Positions 37,879 through 50,404 are shown, numbered from the stretch's first letter. The stretch is 64,000 nucleotides of DNA from Reclinomonas americana ATCC 50394 (GCA_048213135.1 PS015309.1:42434-106433), one strand, 5' to 3'. Translations and numbers: made by a program. Notes: generated from the letters alone by a model not told the origin.

Positions 37879-40800
37879 TCAGGGGATGATTTGGAGATCC
37901 CGCAGCAGCACGGCAGCCAGTTCGGCGCCTGTCGGTGGCTCGTCCGCGAGGGAGCTGAGGAAAGACTCGCGCTTCTGCTCCAGCAGCTCCAGCTCGCCCT
38001 CTGCGCTCGTTTTTTGTGTCCAGGTCAGCTCCAGTTGTTCCACTGCGAGAGGTGGGTGAGTGTGCGAAGGAGAAGGCTGGTGCGGTGTGATCAGACAGGG
38101 ATTCACCGTCGTTGTTGAACTTGTCGATGTCAAATGATGAACCGGAGCTCATCGCCTGCTGCACCTGCGTGATGAAGAGTTGCCTGCGACACGCATTAAG
38201 AACAAAAAACAGTCTCTCTCTCATCGTGCACCGAGAATACGCACCACCGCGCTCGGTAGAATTCCTACGGCAGCAAGTAAATGAGCGCATTGTTGTGACA
38301 GAAGAGAGACTGCGATGTATACGCACCGACACCATGCGGTCCCACAGTTTGTAGGCGTAGTCGTGCAGTGTAGAGTCCGCAGCACCCCACAGTGTCAGCT
38401 GCGTGCGCGCGTTCAGCTCGTACTGCTGCTGCTCGGCCGCGTTGGTGGCCCACGAGCGAGCGTTGGAGAGCCTTGCGTATGCAGAGTAAGGCCAGAGAGC
38501 GAGGGAGAGGCATAAGGTAATGGTAGATTTCGAGCGTACCACGTGTTGAGCGAGAAGAATGGATTGCCGGCAAACAACGCGGCCATGCTGTCCACAGTGG
38601 ACAGGAAGCTGCTGGCGGCCGTGTTGAAATCGCTGGCCGATGCCTTGAAGTATGCATTCATCATGTCGAGTTGCAGCTGCTGTGCTTTGTTGCTGCACAA
38701 GAAAGGAGTGTGTGTCAGCATGCAAATCCACATCCACACAAACATCGATGAAGCGACACGCACCTGAGCACTTGTGTCGCCACGGCAACCTGCAAGTGTG
38801 CGTGTCAGCTGCACAAGAGGAGAGAAGGGCACGCATAGCACGAAGGCAGTACTCAACCACGTCGTACTCGTACGTGGGCAAGCCGCCCAGCTTCTTGATA
38901 TTGTCGGGACTGAGCAGGAGGTTGATGGCCGCCACCACATCGGCGGGGTCGTAGTACAGATTGGTGTTGGGGTTCATCAGCAGATTCGGACGTGAGGCCA
39001 CTGCGTGTGTGTGCAAAGTGGGTGCGCGCACGACCCAGAAAACCTCATGCACGCGCACATGCATGCACGTACTCACCGACAGACCACGTGGTACCGTGCT
39101 GCTGCGTGCGACAGTTGTACACTGAGCGAGCCAGCAGTGCCCAGGCTTGCTGCAGCTGACTGTCGGCAACGCCGTAGCGGCGAAGCGGATAGGCTGCAAT
39201 CCAGGCATCCAGGTCGAATGCGGTGCGTCGCCACGTCATGTCGGTCAGAAGCGAGTAGACGATGGGGTTTGTATCAATTGCCTGCGCCACCACACTGCAA
39301 TGAGTACTCAAAAAACCGGTAGATGTTGCATGAGGTGGCGCCAACCTCCATGGTGATGCCGAGACCGGCCACACCCTGCGGAGCTGCCTTAAGTGCCGCC
39401 GGTGGACCCTCATTCACGCTGGACAGAAGACCATATAGGCCAGACCGACCGCCAAAGCTGCACGAGAAGGGAAGCATGAGGCGAGAAAGATAAAGAAGAG
39501 CAGATAAAGGGCCTGACAGTGTTCACGCAACTTGTGCAGCATGCACCAGATGAACGGCTTGCCGTAGAAGGCACTGGTGACATTGTAGACGGGGTGCAGC
39601 TCGGCAAACAGGTCCAGCATCAGCAACGAGTCGCCAGGCACGCTGGTCAGCAGCGCCTGCGTCTGCGCCGGCTGCCAGAATCCGCTGCTGTAGTACAGGA
39701 ACCAGCCCTGCATGACCCACACCGCCTGCGGATCCACGGCTGTCATGCTGCGGTAGATCTCTTGGCCCACGTTGCGCAAGTAGTCGGGTGCATTGCTTGA
39801 CGGCGTCTCCTCATTGAATGGGTCGGTGGAGTCTGCGAGGAGGACGTGCGAGCATGAGGCGCCTGGCATGTGAGCACTACGTGGCATGCATTCACGTCTC
39901 CGCAACAGTAGTGAGTGGTGCCATAGATCTCGGTCTGCTTCTGCAGGAACGCGCTGCCGATGGTGCGGAAGAGCGGATCGGTTGGATCCAAAAAGTACGT
40001 GCCGTCGAAGCCGTTCCACTTGTTGAGCTGCGTGATCATGGCCTTCGGGTACACCTTGGTGAGACTTGGCGGCACGTGGCCAGCAAAGGCACCGAGGATC
40101 GGTGTCATGCCGAACGACTGCATGCGCTTGATGATGGTGAGCTGGAGATCGCGCCGAGCGGTCAGCCAGTTCGACGTGAGCGGAGACATCCATGCGTTGA
40201 CGTTGCCCATGCGGTGCCACGGGAGGAAGGCCGGCCCGGTGTAAAAGTCGTTGACAATGTCGGTCTCGTTCAGCCCCAGTGATTTCCAAACCTGTTGTCG
40301 ACATGCACGGTGCGTTAGCTCCACTGCCACCTACCACGCAGCCGGTGCGCACGACACCAACCTCCAGCCACACATACTCCTGGCCGACGAGCGCGAGCGG
40401 GAAGTTGAATCCATGCAGCGCCATCCAGTCAATCTCCCGCTCCCAGCGCGACCACGGCCAGAACACCGACGAGTAGCCAAACGTGCACGTGTTCCACGCA
40501 TACCGCCACTGTGTCGCACGAAGTGTCGGAACGTGAGGCACGCGCGCGCGCGCGAGAACATCTCCACGATCATGAGTACCTTGTACGGCGTCGACACCTC
40601 GATCATCGGCTGCACCGTCGGCAGCGTGCTCGGCAGTCGCAAGTTGTCACCACCCCATGCCACTGACACACAATGAGCGACGGGAAAAAGAGAGACGAGT
40701 GAGGGACGAGCGCGCGGAAGTGGCAAACCATCGCAATTGCCTGCTCACAGAGCTAATGAGCCACACAACATCATGACAATGCACCATTGATGACCAGACG

Positions 40801-41167
40801 CAACAGTAGTGATTCAAGTAGTAGTTGAGCGCCGAGGCCAGCGCCACACCCGATGTTCCACTGCCACCACACATGAGCAAATCACTCAATCACGTTCTCA
40901 CAGCACACATGACACTCACCGCAGCATGACTTGCACACTCTGACCGGCACCACTCGTCTCCACCTGGAACCGATCATACGAGCCGGCCTCCAGCGTCGAC
41001 GATGGCAACAGCGACAGTGAGAAGTGTGACTGCACAGCAGCAGGCAAGAGGCGCGACAAGAGGCCCTGCACAGCCACCACTTGCGGGTCCACAGACACCT
41101 CCGCACTGGTGGCCGTGACTGCAACGACCATAAGGAGGAGCAGAGCAGCGAGGAGTGCTCTCGTCAT
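37879..41167 (-). CDS. NAGLU: Alpha-N-acetylglucosaminidase (GH89)
   Basis: Lysosomal exo-enzyme removing alpha-linked N-acetylglucosamine from heparan sulfate-type glycans. Start 41167: MTRALLAALLLLMVVAVTA, a clear signal peptide. Exons then give GGSGTSGVALASALNYYL, FWPWSRWEREIDWMALHGFN, LALVGQEYVWLEVW, FLPWHRMGNVNAWMSPL, GMTPILGAFAGHVPPSLTK, DPTDPLFRTIGSAFLQKQTE, DSTDPFNEETPSS (acidic catalytic region), VWVMQGWFLYY, DLFAELHPVYN, GKPFIWCMLHNFGG and GLGITMEAIDTNPIVYSLL (second conserved Glu; its last residues come after an intron). The C-terminal helical domain follows to stop 37879. Order and length match the family. About ten introns. It faces the next gene divergently across 81 bases. Confidence 0.93.
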
Positions 41168-41248
41168 TGTTATGTCGGAAAATTGTGTTTCTGTTGACTG
41201 GTCTGTGTTGTGCTTTCGCGCGCGTGTGTGTGTGTGTGAGAAGAGAGC
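41168..41248. promoter_or_regulatory. Bidirectional spacer NAGLU / unknown gene
   Basis: 81 bases between divergent starts, partly a TG run (41224-41239). No other element recognised. Confidence 0.3.
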
Positions 41249-42399
41249 ATGCGGCACTCGTTGCTCCGTGAGGGCGACAGTGCAGCAGCACAGTCACCGT
41301 ATGCCTACGCCGCAACTCCGTCCATGGCACCGACTCCTGTTCGCGATCCTCCTCCTCCTCCGCCTGCGAACAGCAACATGTTTGACAGCAGTGGAGTCAG
41401 TCTGGATCGCATGACTGGTACAGTGGGCTCGGTCGCCACGGCCTTGCCACGCGGCAAGTCACCAGTCAAGTTACGCACACACACGCGCGCACGTGCGCGA
41501 ACATGATGTGATGATGCATCTTCTCGCATCACTCATTCATTCATTCATCAANNNNNNNNNNNNNNNNNNNNNNNNNNNNNNNNNNNNNNNNNNNNNNNNN
41601 NNNNNNNNNNNNNNNNNNNNNNNNNNNNNNNNNNNNNNNNNNNNNNNNNNNNNNNNNNNNNNNNNNNNNNNNNNNNNNNNNNNNNNNNNNNNNNNNNNNC
41701 ACATCAACGGCCGGTGGCTATTCGTTTGTGACGCTGGATGCCAAGAAGCGCGATCTGCACGTGAGAACGTTGCGCAGCAGGAACTCGCAGCGTGTGCGCT
41801 CTCTCTCTCGTCCCTCTGACGCTCCGCCCAAACTGCAGGTACCCGTGTGCATATGGCTGTTGCGGCTGCTGCTCGTGCTCCCAGTTGCACACTGTGGAGG
41901 GTGCGGCGGTGTTTTTCGTGGAGGGTGTTGGCGATGAAGCAGGTGCGCACGACAACTGCTCTCGCTCGCTGCCGGTGGTGGTGGTGGTCCCACATGACCC
42001 TCTGTTTTGCAGCGCTGTTCGGCCCCGACTCGGATGAGAGCATCTCGGGTGGCACTCGATATCGGCTGGTGGTGCGCAATCGGCAGAACCGACTCTTTGC
42101 GCTGACCAAGCTGGTCTGTCCCCACGACTTCTCACCACCCATTCCCCCACTCTTCGCCCCACTGACATGGTCGTATTGCACAGTTCGCCTCCCGCACCGA
42201 AGTGCTGCGCCTGCGCAACGTGTTTCGCACTGTGCTGCAGGGCGCGTCGTACACGCCGGGTGGTCCCGACGAACCGGGTGCAGTCGACACCGAAGCCATC
42301 ATGCGTGCCGATGCACATCCTCCACAACCGCCAGCACGGCGACACTCTGAGAAGCTGCTCGGCTCGCCCGGCGTGCAGCAGCAGCCCATGCGGTGGTGA
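41249..42399 (+). CDS. Unrecognised protein with Pro-rich start and a Cys-rich exon (gap inside)
   Basis: Not recognised. ATG 41249: MRHSLLREGDSAAAQSPYAY, then PVRDPPPPPPANSNMFDSSG and a positively charged end before a 148-base gap. After the gap: GGYSFVTLDAKKRDLH, an exon in the frame YPCAYGCCGCCSCSQLHTVE (Cys-rich), VEGAAVFFVEGVGDE, ALFGPDSDESISGGTRYRL, VVRNRQNRLFALTKL, FASRTEVLRLRNVFRTVLQG and a polar tail ending QQQPMRW (stop 42397-42399). The frame of the Cys-rich exon is chosen because it joins the following HTVEG sequence. 'RYRLVVRNRQNRLFALTKL' looks like beta strands, but no fold is claimed. Confidence 0.5.
41552..41699. other. Assembly gap (148 N)
   Basis: Run of N immediately after a tcat tetranucleotide repeat (41532-41549), so it is probably a collapsed simple repeat inside an intron. 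Confidence 0.95.
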
Positions 42400-42485
42400 C
42401 TTCTGTAATGAAAAAACAATGCATGTTATGAACCAAAGTGTCCCACGACGACGAGCCTCGGATCACGACGAGAGAAGGACAGAGC

Positions 42486-42522
42486 ATGTCGAGATCAGGG
42501 CCACGCTCGGTGTACAGTTGCG

Positions 42523-42565
<43 letters not shown>

Positions 42566-44355
42566 GTCGTCGTCGTCGTCGTCNNNNNNNNNNNNNNNNN
42601 NNNNNNNNNNNNNNNNNNNNNNNNNNNNNNNNNNNNNNNNNNNNNNNNNNNNNNNNNNNNNNNNNNNNNNNNNNNNNNNNNNNNNNNTGACATGCATGCA
42701 TGCATTCTCACTCACATGCATTCGATGTGAGCAGACCGGTGTTGGATCAGCAGACGGGCAAGCCACGTGGCTTTGCGTTTTGCGAGTTTGCCGACGCGGA
42801 GAGCGCGGCCATGGCTGTGCGAGAGCTGAATGGAGTCGAAGTGTATCGGCGTCGTCTGACGGTCGATTTCCCACAAAACGATCGCAGTCGAGGGAGTGGC
42901 GGAGGAGGTAATGTCGTGCGTTTCGTGCGTGTGAGAGGGAGAGACGCAAGTGAGTGGCTCACTGCAGCTGCATCTTGACAGACATGCCGTATGGTGGCGA
43001 CTATGGTGGTTCTGCAGCGGCACCACCACCACCACCGCCCCCGCCGGCCGCCGCACCGCACATGCCACCGCAGGCGCCGCCACCACCGCCGGGAGGGCAG
43101 GTGGCCACTCTCGACAGCATCACCGCCGTGCTGCGGTCAGTGCCGCAGGGCGAGTTTGGCCTCATTCTGGGCCAGATGAAGGTTTTTTTTCTGAAACACC
43201 ACAGGCGACTGCTTGTTTTTCAACGATGGCTCACCAGTCGTGGCGATTGCAGGGCATGGCTCTCGATCACCCAGAAGAGACGGAGCGTCTGTTGATAGAG
43301 AATCCACAGCTGTCGATCGCACTTGTGCAGATTCTGGTGATGATGAACATGGTCAGCCCGGACCAGCTCGGCGCGCTGACCTCGGGACCCGTGGCGAAGC
43401 CGCTGGCCGGTGTCGGGCCACCACCCATGAATTCGGGCGCTGCTGCTGCTGCTGCTGCCGCCGCCGCCGCCGCTGCAGCGCAGCCACCGGTGCATCGTCT
43501 TGGTGCACCGCCACACATGGGCCCTGTTGGTGAGTGTGCATGGCAGGGTGAAGGGTAATAATCTCTCGTCGTCACTCACTTCACTTGCACATGCACAGGT
43601 GTCATGCCGCCAGCGCCGCCAGTCGGCTACAATCCCGCACATGGTATCGTTGGTGCATGCTCCATGTTGAATGAAGCATGTGGCTCACTCTTTTGTGATG
43701 TGCGCAGGGGCGCCACCGCCACAGGCCGTTCCACCACCACCGCCAGTGGCGGCACCATTACCACCCCACATGCATGTGCGTCGCTATCGTCTTATTTAGT
43801 GTGCAGCCCTTCTCCCATTAACGCCAGTATATTGATGCAGCAGGCGGCCGCCTATGCTCCTCCACCTCCACCTCCACCGGCGTATGGTGGTGCAGTTCCG
43901 ATGCATGCGGTGCGTCGCCCTTGTCGAGCCAGCGATCTCGCTGCTCCTCACACTCGTGTCCCCAACAGATGCCGCCGCACGGTCCGCCAGCTGCCGCCGC
44001 GATGGCGCCGGCACCAGTGGCCACCCAGGACTCGACAGAGTTGTTGGCACAGGTACAGCTGCCGGTGGTGCGCCATTCCTGCCTTTTCCAGACTGACGAC
44101 GTCTCCTTCTGCACAGCTGTTGAGCCACGGACTGACGGTGGAGCAGCTGCAGAACCTATTCCAGCTGAGCAGCGAGCAACTGGCGCTGGTACCAGAGCCG
44201 ATGCGCTCACAAGTCCTCCAGCTTCAAGCGCAGGCGGTGAGTTTCATGCCACAAAATTCAACTTCACAAGCTCTCATTTTTCTCGCTTTCCCCTCCTGCT
44301 GCAGCCGCTCATCATTCAGTCACTAATGGCCGCCACCAAGCCGGGAGGCCTCTAA
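42486..44355 (+). CDS. CSTF2: Cleavage stimulation factor subunit 2 (CstF-64)
   Basis: RNA-binding subunit of CstF that recognises GU-rich elements downstream of poly(A) sites. Proposed start 42486 (MSRSGPRSVY); the first RRM strand and RNP2 are not visible and must be in the 104-base gap. The visible RRM half is QQTGKPRGFAFCEF (RNP1) and AMAVRELNGVEVYRRRLTVD. A Pro-rich linker is followed by the hinge domain (ITAVLRSVPQGEFGLILGQM; ERLLIENPQLSIALVQILV). Then come poly-Ala and Pro/Ala-rich segments and the C-terminal three-helix domain LLSHGLTVEQLQNLFQLSSE with PEPMRSQVLQLQAQA. The last exon ends LMAATKPGGL, stop 44353-44355. Domain order is that of CSTF2. Confidence 0.88.
42526..42687. repeat. 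(CT)n then (TCG)n microsatellite running into a gap
   Basis: A CT repeat (42526-42562) passes into a TCG/GTC repeat (to 42583) and then 104 N (42584-42687). It lies in or at the edge of the first CSTF2 intron. The gap was probably caused by the repeat. Confidence 0.9.
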
Positions 44356-44362
44356 GTCGACA

Positions 44363-44368
44363 AATAAA
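44363..44368 (+). terminator. AATAAA polyadenylation signal of CSTF2
   Basis: Canonical hexamer 8 bases after the CSTF2 stop codon, implying a very short 3' UTR. Confidence 0.5.
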
Positions 44369-44477
44369 AAACCAAGTCCTGTCAGCCGCGCGTTGCCGCC
44401 CAATTCACCGCAAACCCTTTCGTCACTCTCGAGACAACACTCTCTCTCAACTCAACTAACAAACAAACACCCCCCCA

Positions 44478-44890
44478 ATGCCGCCGAAGAAGGACACTGA
44501 CGCACCAATGGCCGACGCAGCTGCTGCTGACGCCGCCCCCGCTGCTGCTGCTGCCTCGCCCGCGCCCAAGAAGGCCAAGAAGGCCGCGGCGCCCAAGAAG
44601 GCCAAGAGCTCATCGGCCGCCTCCTCCGCCGACTCTCACCCCAAGTACGACATCATGATCAGCGCCGCCATTCGCGCCCTCAAGAGTCGCACGGGCTCCT
44701 CGCGACAGGCCATTGCCAAGTACATCGGCGAACACTACAAGCTCCCCGAAGGGTGCGCCCCTCCCCTCCTCCTCTCTCTCTCTCACACACGCACACACAC
44801 GCATACAGACGCACCTCTCTCGCTTCTTCTCTCAAACACGCACACACACGCATGAGGAAGAGAAAATGATGTGTGTTACTCACACATTTA
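44478..44890 (+). CDS. Linker histone H1 (3' part in gap)
   Basis: Chromatin linker histone. ATG 44478: [20 protein letters not shown], then a Lys/Ala-rich N-terminal tail ([20 protein letters not shown]). The start of the winged-helix globular domain follows: [40 protein letters not shown]. An intron of CA/CT-rich sequence begins after PEG (about 44752), and the remainder of the domain and the basic C-terminal tail must lie in the gap 44891-45163. It is a single-copy gene here with an intron, unlike the intronless replication-dependent H1 genes of animals. Confidence 0.88.
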
Positions 44891-45163
44891 NNNNNNNNNN
44901 NNNNNNNNNNNNNNNNNNNNNNNNNNNNNNNNNNNNNNNNNNNNNNNNNNNNNNNNNNNNNNNNNNNNNNNNNNNNNNNNNNNNNNNNNNNNNNNNNNNN
45001 NNNNNNNNNNNNNNNNNNNNNNNNNNNNNNNNNNNNNNNNNNNNNNNNNNNNNNNNNNNNNNNNNNNNNNNNNNNNNNNNNNNNNNNNNNNNNNNNNNNN
45101 NNNNNNNNNNNNNNNNNNNNNNNNNNNNNNNNNNNNNNNNNNNNNNNNNNNNNNNNNNNNNNN
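44891..45163. other. Assembly gap (273 N)
   Basis: Run of N between two convergent genes. It hides the second half of histone H1 and probably the C-terminus of the coiled-coil gene. Confidence 0.98.
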
Positions 45164-46610
45164 CTGCGGAAGGGGCGGGAGACGCACCTTGATGCCAGGC
45201 TCGCCTCGTGTCGCCATCCATCATGATCCACCGACTGGGCTGGTCGTGACTCATGCCATCACTGACGGCCTCGTACTCACTGCGGGCGGGCATTTGCGCG
45301 TGCTGCCGTGCTTGTGTGGCAGCAGCGGCGGCCGCAAATCGCTCGCTGGCCTGCGACGCCACTGTTGTCACCTGTTGCGAGAGTCGTCGATTCTCTTCGC
45401 GCAGTTGCATCACCAGCTGCTCACGTTCCTTGGCCTGCAACAGGGTGAGCGTGTGTGCTGCTCGTATTTTGCACACAGAAATACAGCCGCACCTCGCCCG
45501 CCATCTCGGCCAAGTCGGAGCGCAGCTGATGATTGTGTCGTGCGATGCGGTCCAACTCCTCGCGCAGCACATGAACCTCCTTGGCCTGGTGCGAGCTCAC
45601 GTCGGCATGATCATACGCCTGCTTTGTTACCACTCGCAACGCCCTCGCTTTCTTCTCCGCCTGCGTTCCACAAGAGGGTTCACGGAACTGAGCGCGTCGG
45701 CAACTCGAACAATACATACACACACACGCACACACGCACCGTGGCCTCCACCACCCGCGCACTCTCCTCGGCCCTGCGTCGAAGCTTGTCGTTGCGCATC
45801 GCCAACTCTCGAGTCTGCCGATATCTGTCCTTGGTCTCCTGCACCGTCGTCTCCAGTGTGCTCACGCGCTGCTTCAGCTCCGTCACCTGCTTCTCCAGCT
45901 CGCACTTCTCGGCACTGCATTACCACGCAGCACAAGTCACACACTCGGGCGACGGAGAGGAGCGAATACAGCGAGAGTGGAGCCTACGTACCTGATCGTG
46001 GCGAGCTTGGCCTGCTTCCGTTCGACCTTTTTCTCCGCATTCGCCGCCTTCTTTTGTACCTGCTGTTCGCGGCCACTCATCTCCGCCGCTTGCTTCTGCA
46101 CCTCGGCAAAGCGCTTCCGCAGTTCACCGTACGCCTGATCGGCCTCCCACAGCCGCTGAGCGTCCTCTTGACTCTTGTGGTTTGCGTTGTCAGTTTGGAC
46201 GCGCCACCACGCTACACGAGAGCAGTGCGCCACTCACCTGTGCCGTCAGTCGCTCCACTTCGGCTTGCAACTGGTGCTGCTCGGCCACCGAGGCCGCCAG
46301 TCGACCGTGACCCTCTTGAATGCGCACACTCATCGCCTGATCACACGTGAGAGTGAGAGTGGGGCAAACACACCAACAGAGCACAAGCGGGAAAGTCACG
46401 CACATTGGCCTGCACTGTCAGCTCCTCATGCTGCCGCTGCAACGAGCGATACTCGCGGGCCAGCACTGCTCATGCGATCAGACAAAGAGGGAAAGAGTGA
46501 GACAGAAAAGAAGGCGCGCACTCACCCGACAGCTGCTCCGCCTTCTCCTCGTTCTCCTTTTGCGACACATCCAGCCGCTGTTGCAGCGACAAGTACATCG
46601 GAATGGCCAT
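45164..46610 (-). CDS. Long coiled-coil protein, unknown
   Basis: Start 46610: MAIPMYLSLQQRLDVSQKEN. Then heptad-rich exons: LAREYRSLQRQHEELTVQAN, SVAEQHQLQAEVERLTAQ, LRKRFAEVQKQAAEMSGREQ, KKAANAEKKVERKQAKLATI, LEKQVTELKQRVSTLETTVQ, AMRNDKLRRRAEESARVVEA, VHVLREELDRIARHNHQLRS and LVMQLREENRRLSQQVTTVA. After this comes a short polar region (MPARSEYEAVSDGMSHDQPS; WIMMDGDTRRAWHQG) that reaches the gap. Eight or so introns. Composition and continuous heptads suggest a structural protein, perhaps of centrosome or cilium, but this is inference only. The C-terminus is not visible. Divergent from the LRR gene (91 bases). Confidence 0.75.
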
Positions 46611-46701
46611 CGCTCACTACTCCTCTTTTCTCCTCCCGCGTAAAATCGCCGTGTCAACGGTCACTCACACACACACACTTCATCACACACACACGCACAC
46701 A
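46611..46701. promoter_or_regulatory. Bidirectional spacer coiled-coil gene / LRR gene
   Basis: 91 bases between divergent start codons, including a CA repeat on the plus strand (46666-46699). Confidence 0.35.
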
Positions 46702-49700
46702 ATGAGCTCGAAACCGCGTCGCGTCTCCACCGGAGGTGCTTCCATGTCCAGTGCGCGTTCTGCCACGTCCTCTTCCACAACTACCACCACCACCACAACC
46801 ACCACAAGACGTCGTCCACAACAAGCCTCCTCCTCTGCGGCTGCTGCTGGTGCCTCTTCTCCTGCTCCTCCACCACCTCCTCCTCGTTCACAAGCCGAGT
46901 CTGCGTCACACATTGCGGCCTCGCTCATTGTGCGTCTTCCTCTCCTGCGTGTGTGAGAGCAGAGATTGAGCATCTATCTGACTGTTGCCACACAACAGTG
47001 TGACAAGGCTCAGGAGCGCTCACTGGAGAAGATCTACGATCTGGATCTGCGCGACTGCAAGCTGACCACGAGTCGAGGGCTGGAGAAGGTCTCCTTTCGC
47101 TGACTTGTCTCATCACTGGGGGGAGTTTCGACTCATATCAGCATCATCTGTGCAGTGTGTTCGTCTGAAGAAGCTCGACTTGTCGCACAATGAGCTGGAG
47201 GTGCTGGAGGGACTGCAGGAGTGCACTGATCTGCGCGAGTTGCGCGCCACTCGCAATCTACTGCGTGCCTTGTCGGGCTTGGAAAAGTGCGCTGCTGTTG
47301 TCGTCGTCGTCGTCTGTCGGCTTGTCGGTGGTGATGAGCACTCACACCGTGCACTCACAGATGCACCCGACTGACGGCACTGTATGTGGCGGATAATCGC
47401 ATCGCGGCGTTGGATGACAGCCTGCGTGCGTGCGAGACGCTGACGACGCTGTCGATGCCAAACAACGTGTTGACGGCGTTGGATCAGCGATGGTTTGAGA
47501 CGTTTAGGCCGGTGTTGCAGACGCTGGATATCTCGGGGAACGCGTTCGGCACTGGTGACACGGGTGGAGTGCTCAGATTACCGCGCAGTGGCTTCCCCGA
47601 GTTGCGGACGTTGCATGCCAACAACAATTCTGTCGGTGAAGTGCGTGGCTTGTCGGTGTTGCCGGCGTTGGAGGAGTTGCTGCTGCGGTACAACCGTCTG
47701 GTCTCCTTTGCCGGCGTCTCCAATCTCGACAAGTGTGAGCGGCTGACTCGTCTGGATCTCACCGGCAACCAGCTGGTGGGCATGGAGTTCTTCCCGCCGT
47801 CAATGCCGGCTCTGACCGAGCTGCTGTTGGCGCGCAACAAGCTGGCCGGCAGTGTGCGTGAGGCGCTGCGTGTCATTGCTGCGGCTTGTCCGAGAGTGGA
47901 GGTGTTGGAGTTGGATCGCAATCTGCTCGAGAGCGACGGTCTTGCGCCCTCGACCTACCTGCTGGAGCTGCAGCCGTTGGCGTCGCTCGCCGAGTTCTCG
48001 CTGTTTGAGAATCCGTGCATGGAGGTCGTCGACCCGGTGCAGTTTCGTGTGGGTGCGATGGAGAGCAGAGAGTTGTAAGGGTGTGCCGACATGCTGTGTT
48101 TGTCACAGGTTTGTGGAGACGGCCATGCTGTTGCTGCCGACGGTCGACACAATCGACAAGCTGCCCGTCCGTCCAATTGGTGATCAACCGGCCGCGGCGC
48201 CCAACCAGGACTACGGCCTGCAGCTCACCAGCCTCGATGAGTTGGAGCGGGAGCTGGAGTCGCTGATGCGTACAGATGGCGAGGGTTCATCGTCGACACC
48301 ACGCGCACAAGGCACCTCCCGGCGACCGCCAGTTGGGCGACCGGGCTCCGCCTCGGGTGGCCGTCCGGGCTCGGCGGGTGGTCTTCGCAGACCACAGACA
48401 CCGGGAACCAGTGTGCCGACCACAGCTTCAGGTGTGTGTGTGTTTGTGTATGTGAATGGAGTTTGAGTGGTGTGGGAGTGTGCTCATTTGATGGGTGTTG
48501 TAGGTCGACCAATTCTACGCGCAGTCAACTCGCGCCCAGTCAACGTGTACCGAACAGTGTCCACCGATGCTGTCATGTCGGCGGTGAAGGAGCTGCGGCG
48601 GGAGATGGATTCGATCACCAATCGCTACCTCGAAGTGTTTGAGTCGCTGGAGAAGAAGGCCACAAGTGCGTTTGACATTCTCGTACTCCTTTCATTCGAT
48701 CGTCATCCTCATTCTTTTGCGTGTGTGCAGTTATTAATGACAAGGCCATGGATTCGGTGCGCTCGCTGTCGTCTGCCGACGGTTCGCCGTCGTCCAAGGC
48801 CAGCGTGCGACCGCCCTCTGCTGCCTCGTCGGAAGTGGCTGCGCTTGCCGATCCCGGTTCAACAACGTTCCTCACGACACTNNNNNNNNNNNNNNNNNNN
48901 NNNNNNNNNNNNNNNNNNNNNNNNNNNNNNNNNNNNNNNNNNNNNNNNNNNNNNNNNNNNNNNNNNNNNNNNNNNNNNNNNNNNNNNNNNNNNNNNNNNN
49001 NNNNNNNNNNNNNNNNNNNNNNNNNNNNNNNNNNNNNNNNNNNNNNNNNNNNNNNNNNNNNNNNNNNNNNNNNNNNNNNNNNNNNNNNNNNNNNNNNNNN
49101 NNNNNNNNNNNNNNNNNNNNNNNNNNNNNNNNNNNNNNNNNNNNNNNNNNNNNNNNNNNNNNNNNNNNNNNNNNNNNNNNNNNNNNNNNNNNNNNNNNNN
49201 NNNNNNNNNNNNNNNNNNNNNNNNNNCACCGGCAGCGAAGAGGAAGAGGAGCGACCGCGTACGGCCAGCGCACGTCCACGCTCGCGGCTGGAGGAGGCTC
49301 GTTCCGCCTCCCGTGTGCTGTACGGCAAGCAGAGTGGCGCCGCCGAGGCAGCGCTGTCGGTGCGACCGGGTACGGCTGGCGGTTCCGGCTCGCGTCCTGG
49401 GTCGTCGGCCTCGGCCAGTCGACCGTCCACTGCCGACAGCGCCGGCGGCGCTGCGGTGAGTTTCGGTGACCTGTTTGCCAAGCCCGCGGTCGCAGCAGGA
49501 GGAGCGGGAACACGTGCACGGCGGACACCGTCGCCACCGTCACTGGCAGTGCGCAAGTCGGCGGCAGCGGCGGCGGCGGCTTCTGGCAGTGGCCGGTTAC
49601 CGTCGTCGTCGTTTGCCGAAGACGCGCATTCGGACTCGTCGTCTCTGTCGTCGCTGGATGAGGAGCAGGAGGCGGCGTTGCAGGCGCGCATGGGCGACTG

Positions 49701-50404
49701 GAAGCTTGACAGCGACGACGATGAAATGGACGACGACGACGACGGCGACGATCGTGGTGTTGGTGTCGGCCGAGGGGCGGCGGCGGCGACGAATGGCACG
49801 AGAAGCAGCGGCGACTACAGAGGCAGTGGCAGTGGTGTGAGCGGCTCGGCGAAGAGAGAGGAGATCAGTGACGACGATGACGACGACGACGACGACGATG
49901 CCGACTTTGGTGACAGCGAGCAGACCACAGCGAACGGTGTGAGCGAGGCTGTGCGATCGGTCCGCCGTCTCGACATCCCGCGCTCCACCGACAGCGGCGG
50001 CGGCGGCGGCGACGGTGATGACGATGAGGCGGAGGTGCGGCGGCAATCCGTGGCCAGCGACAGCAGTGCACGGCGAGAGTACCAGCCGTCGTACGCGCAA
50101 GTTCCCGGCATCACACCGAGGTGAGTGATTGTGAGAGGCGCTTGGTCTGCCTTGCACTTCCTCTCACGGCTTACCGACGTGCTTTTGCACAGGGAGCGTC
50201 CGTGGTCCGCCACCAAACCCATTGACTTTTCTGGCAAGCAAGCCGAGAAGCGTCTCATCAGCGACACCGACAAGAAAGGTGTGACCATTTTTCTTGGTGA
50301 ATATGCGCGCGCGCGCGCATCCATCGTCTCACTTGGTATGCATGCACGCAGGATACTCCTCGTTCAAGCCACGGTTCATGAAGAAGAAGAGCGACGACAC
50401 ATGA
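46702..50404 (+). CDS. Leucine-rich-repeat protein with long acidic disordered tail
   Basis: ATG 46702: MSSKPRRVSTGGASMSSARS followed by a ten-Thr tract and Pro/Ala-rich sequence. LRR units of the SDS22-like type follow: LEKIYDLDLRDCKLTTSRGL, LKKLDLSHNELEVLEGLQEC, LRELRATRNLLRALSGLEK, LTALYVADNRIAALDDSL, LRTLHANNNSVGEVRGLSVL, LTRLDLTGNQLVGMEFF, and a cap-like SLAEFSLFENPCMEVV. Then a tail with RP(G)SA-type repeats (VGRPGSASGGRPGSAGG), a short helix (VKELRREMDSITNRYLEVFE), a 345-base gap and several Asp runs. The last exons read ERPWSATKPIDFSGK and GYSSFKPRFMKKKSDDT (stop 50402-50404). SDS22-type LRR proteins with such tails are common among flagellar proteins; the exact family is not recognised. 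Confidence 0.75.
48882..49226. other. Assembly gap (345 N) in the LRR gene
   Basis: Run of N between TTFLTTL and TGSEEEEERPRTASARP. The frame is open on both sides, so coding sequence is probably missing. Confidence 0.97.
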
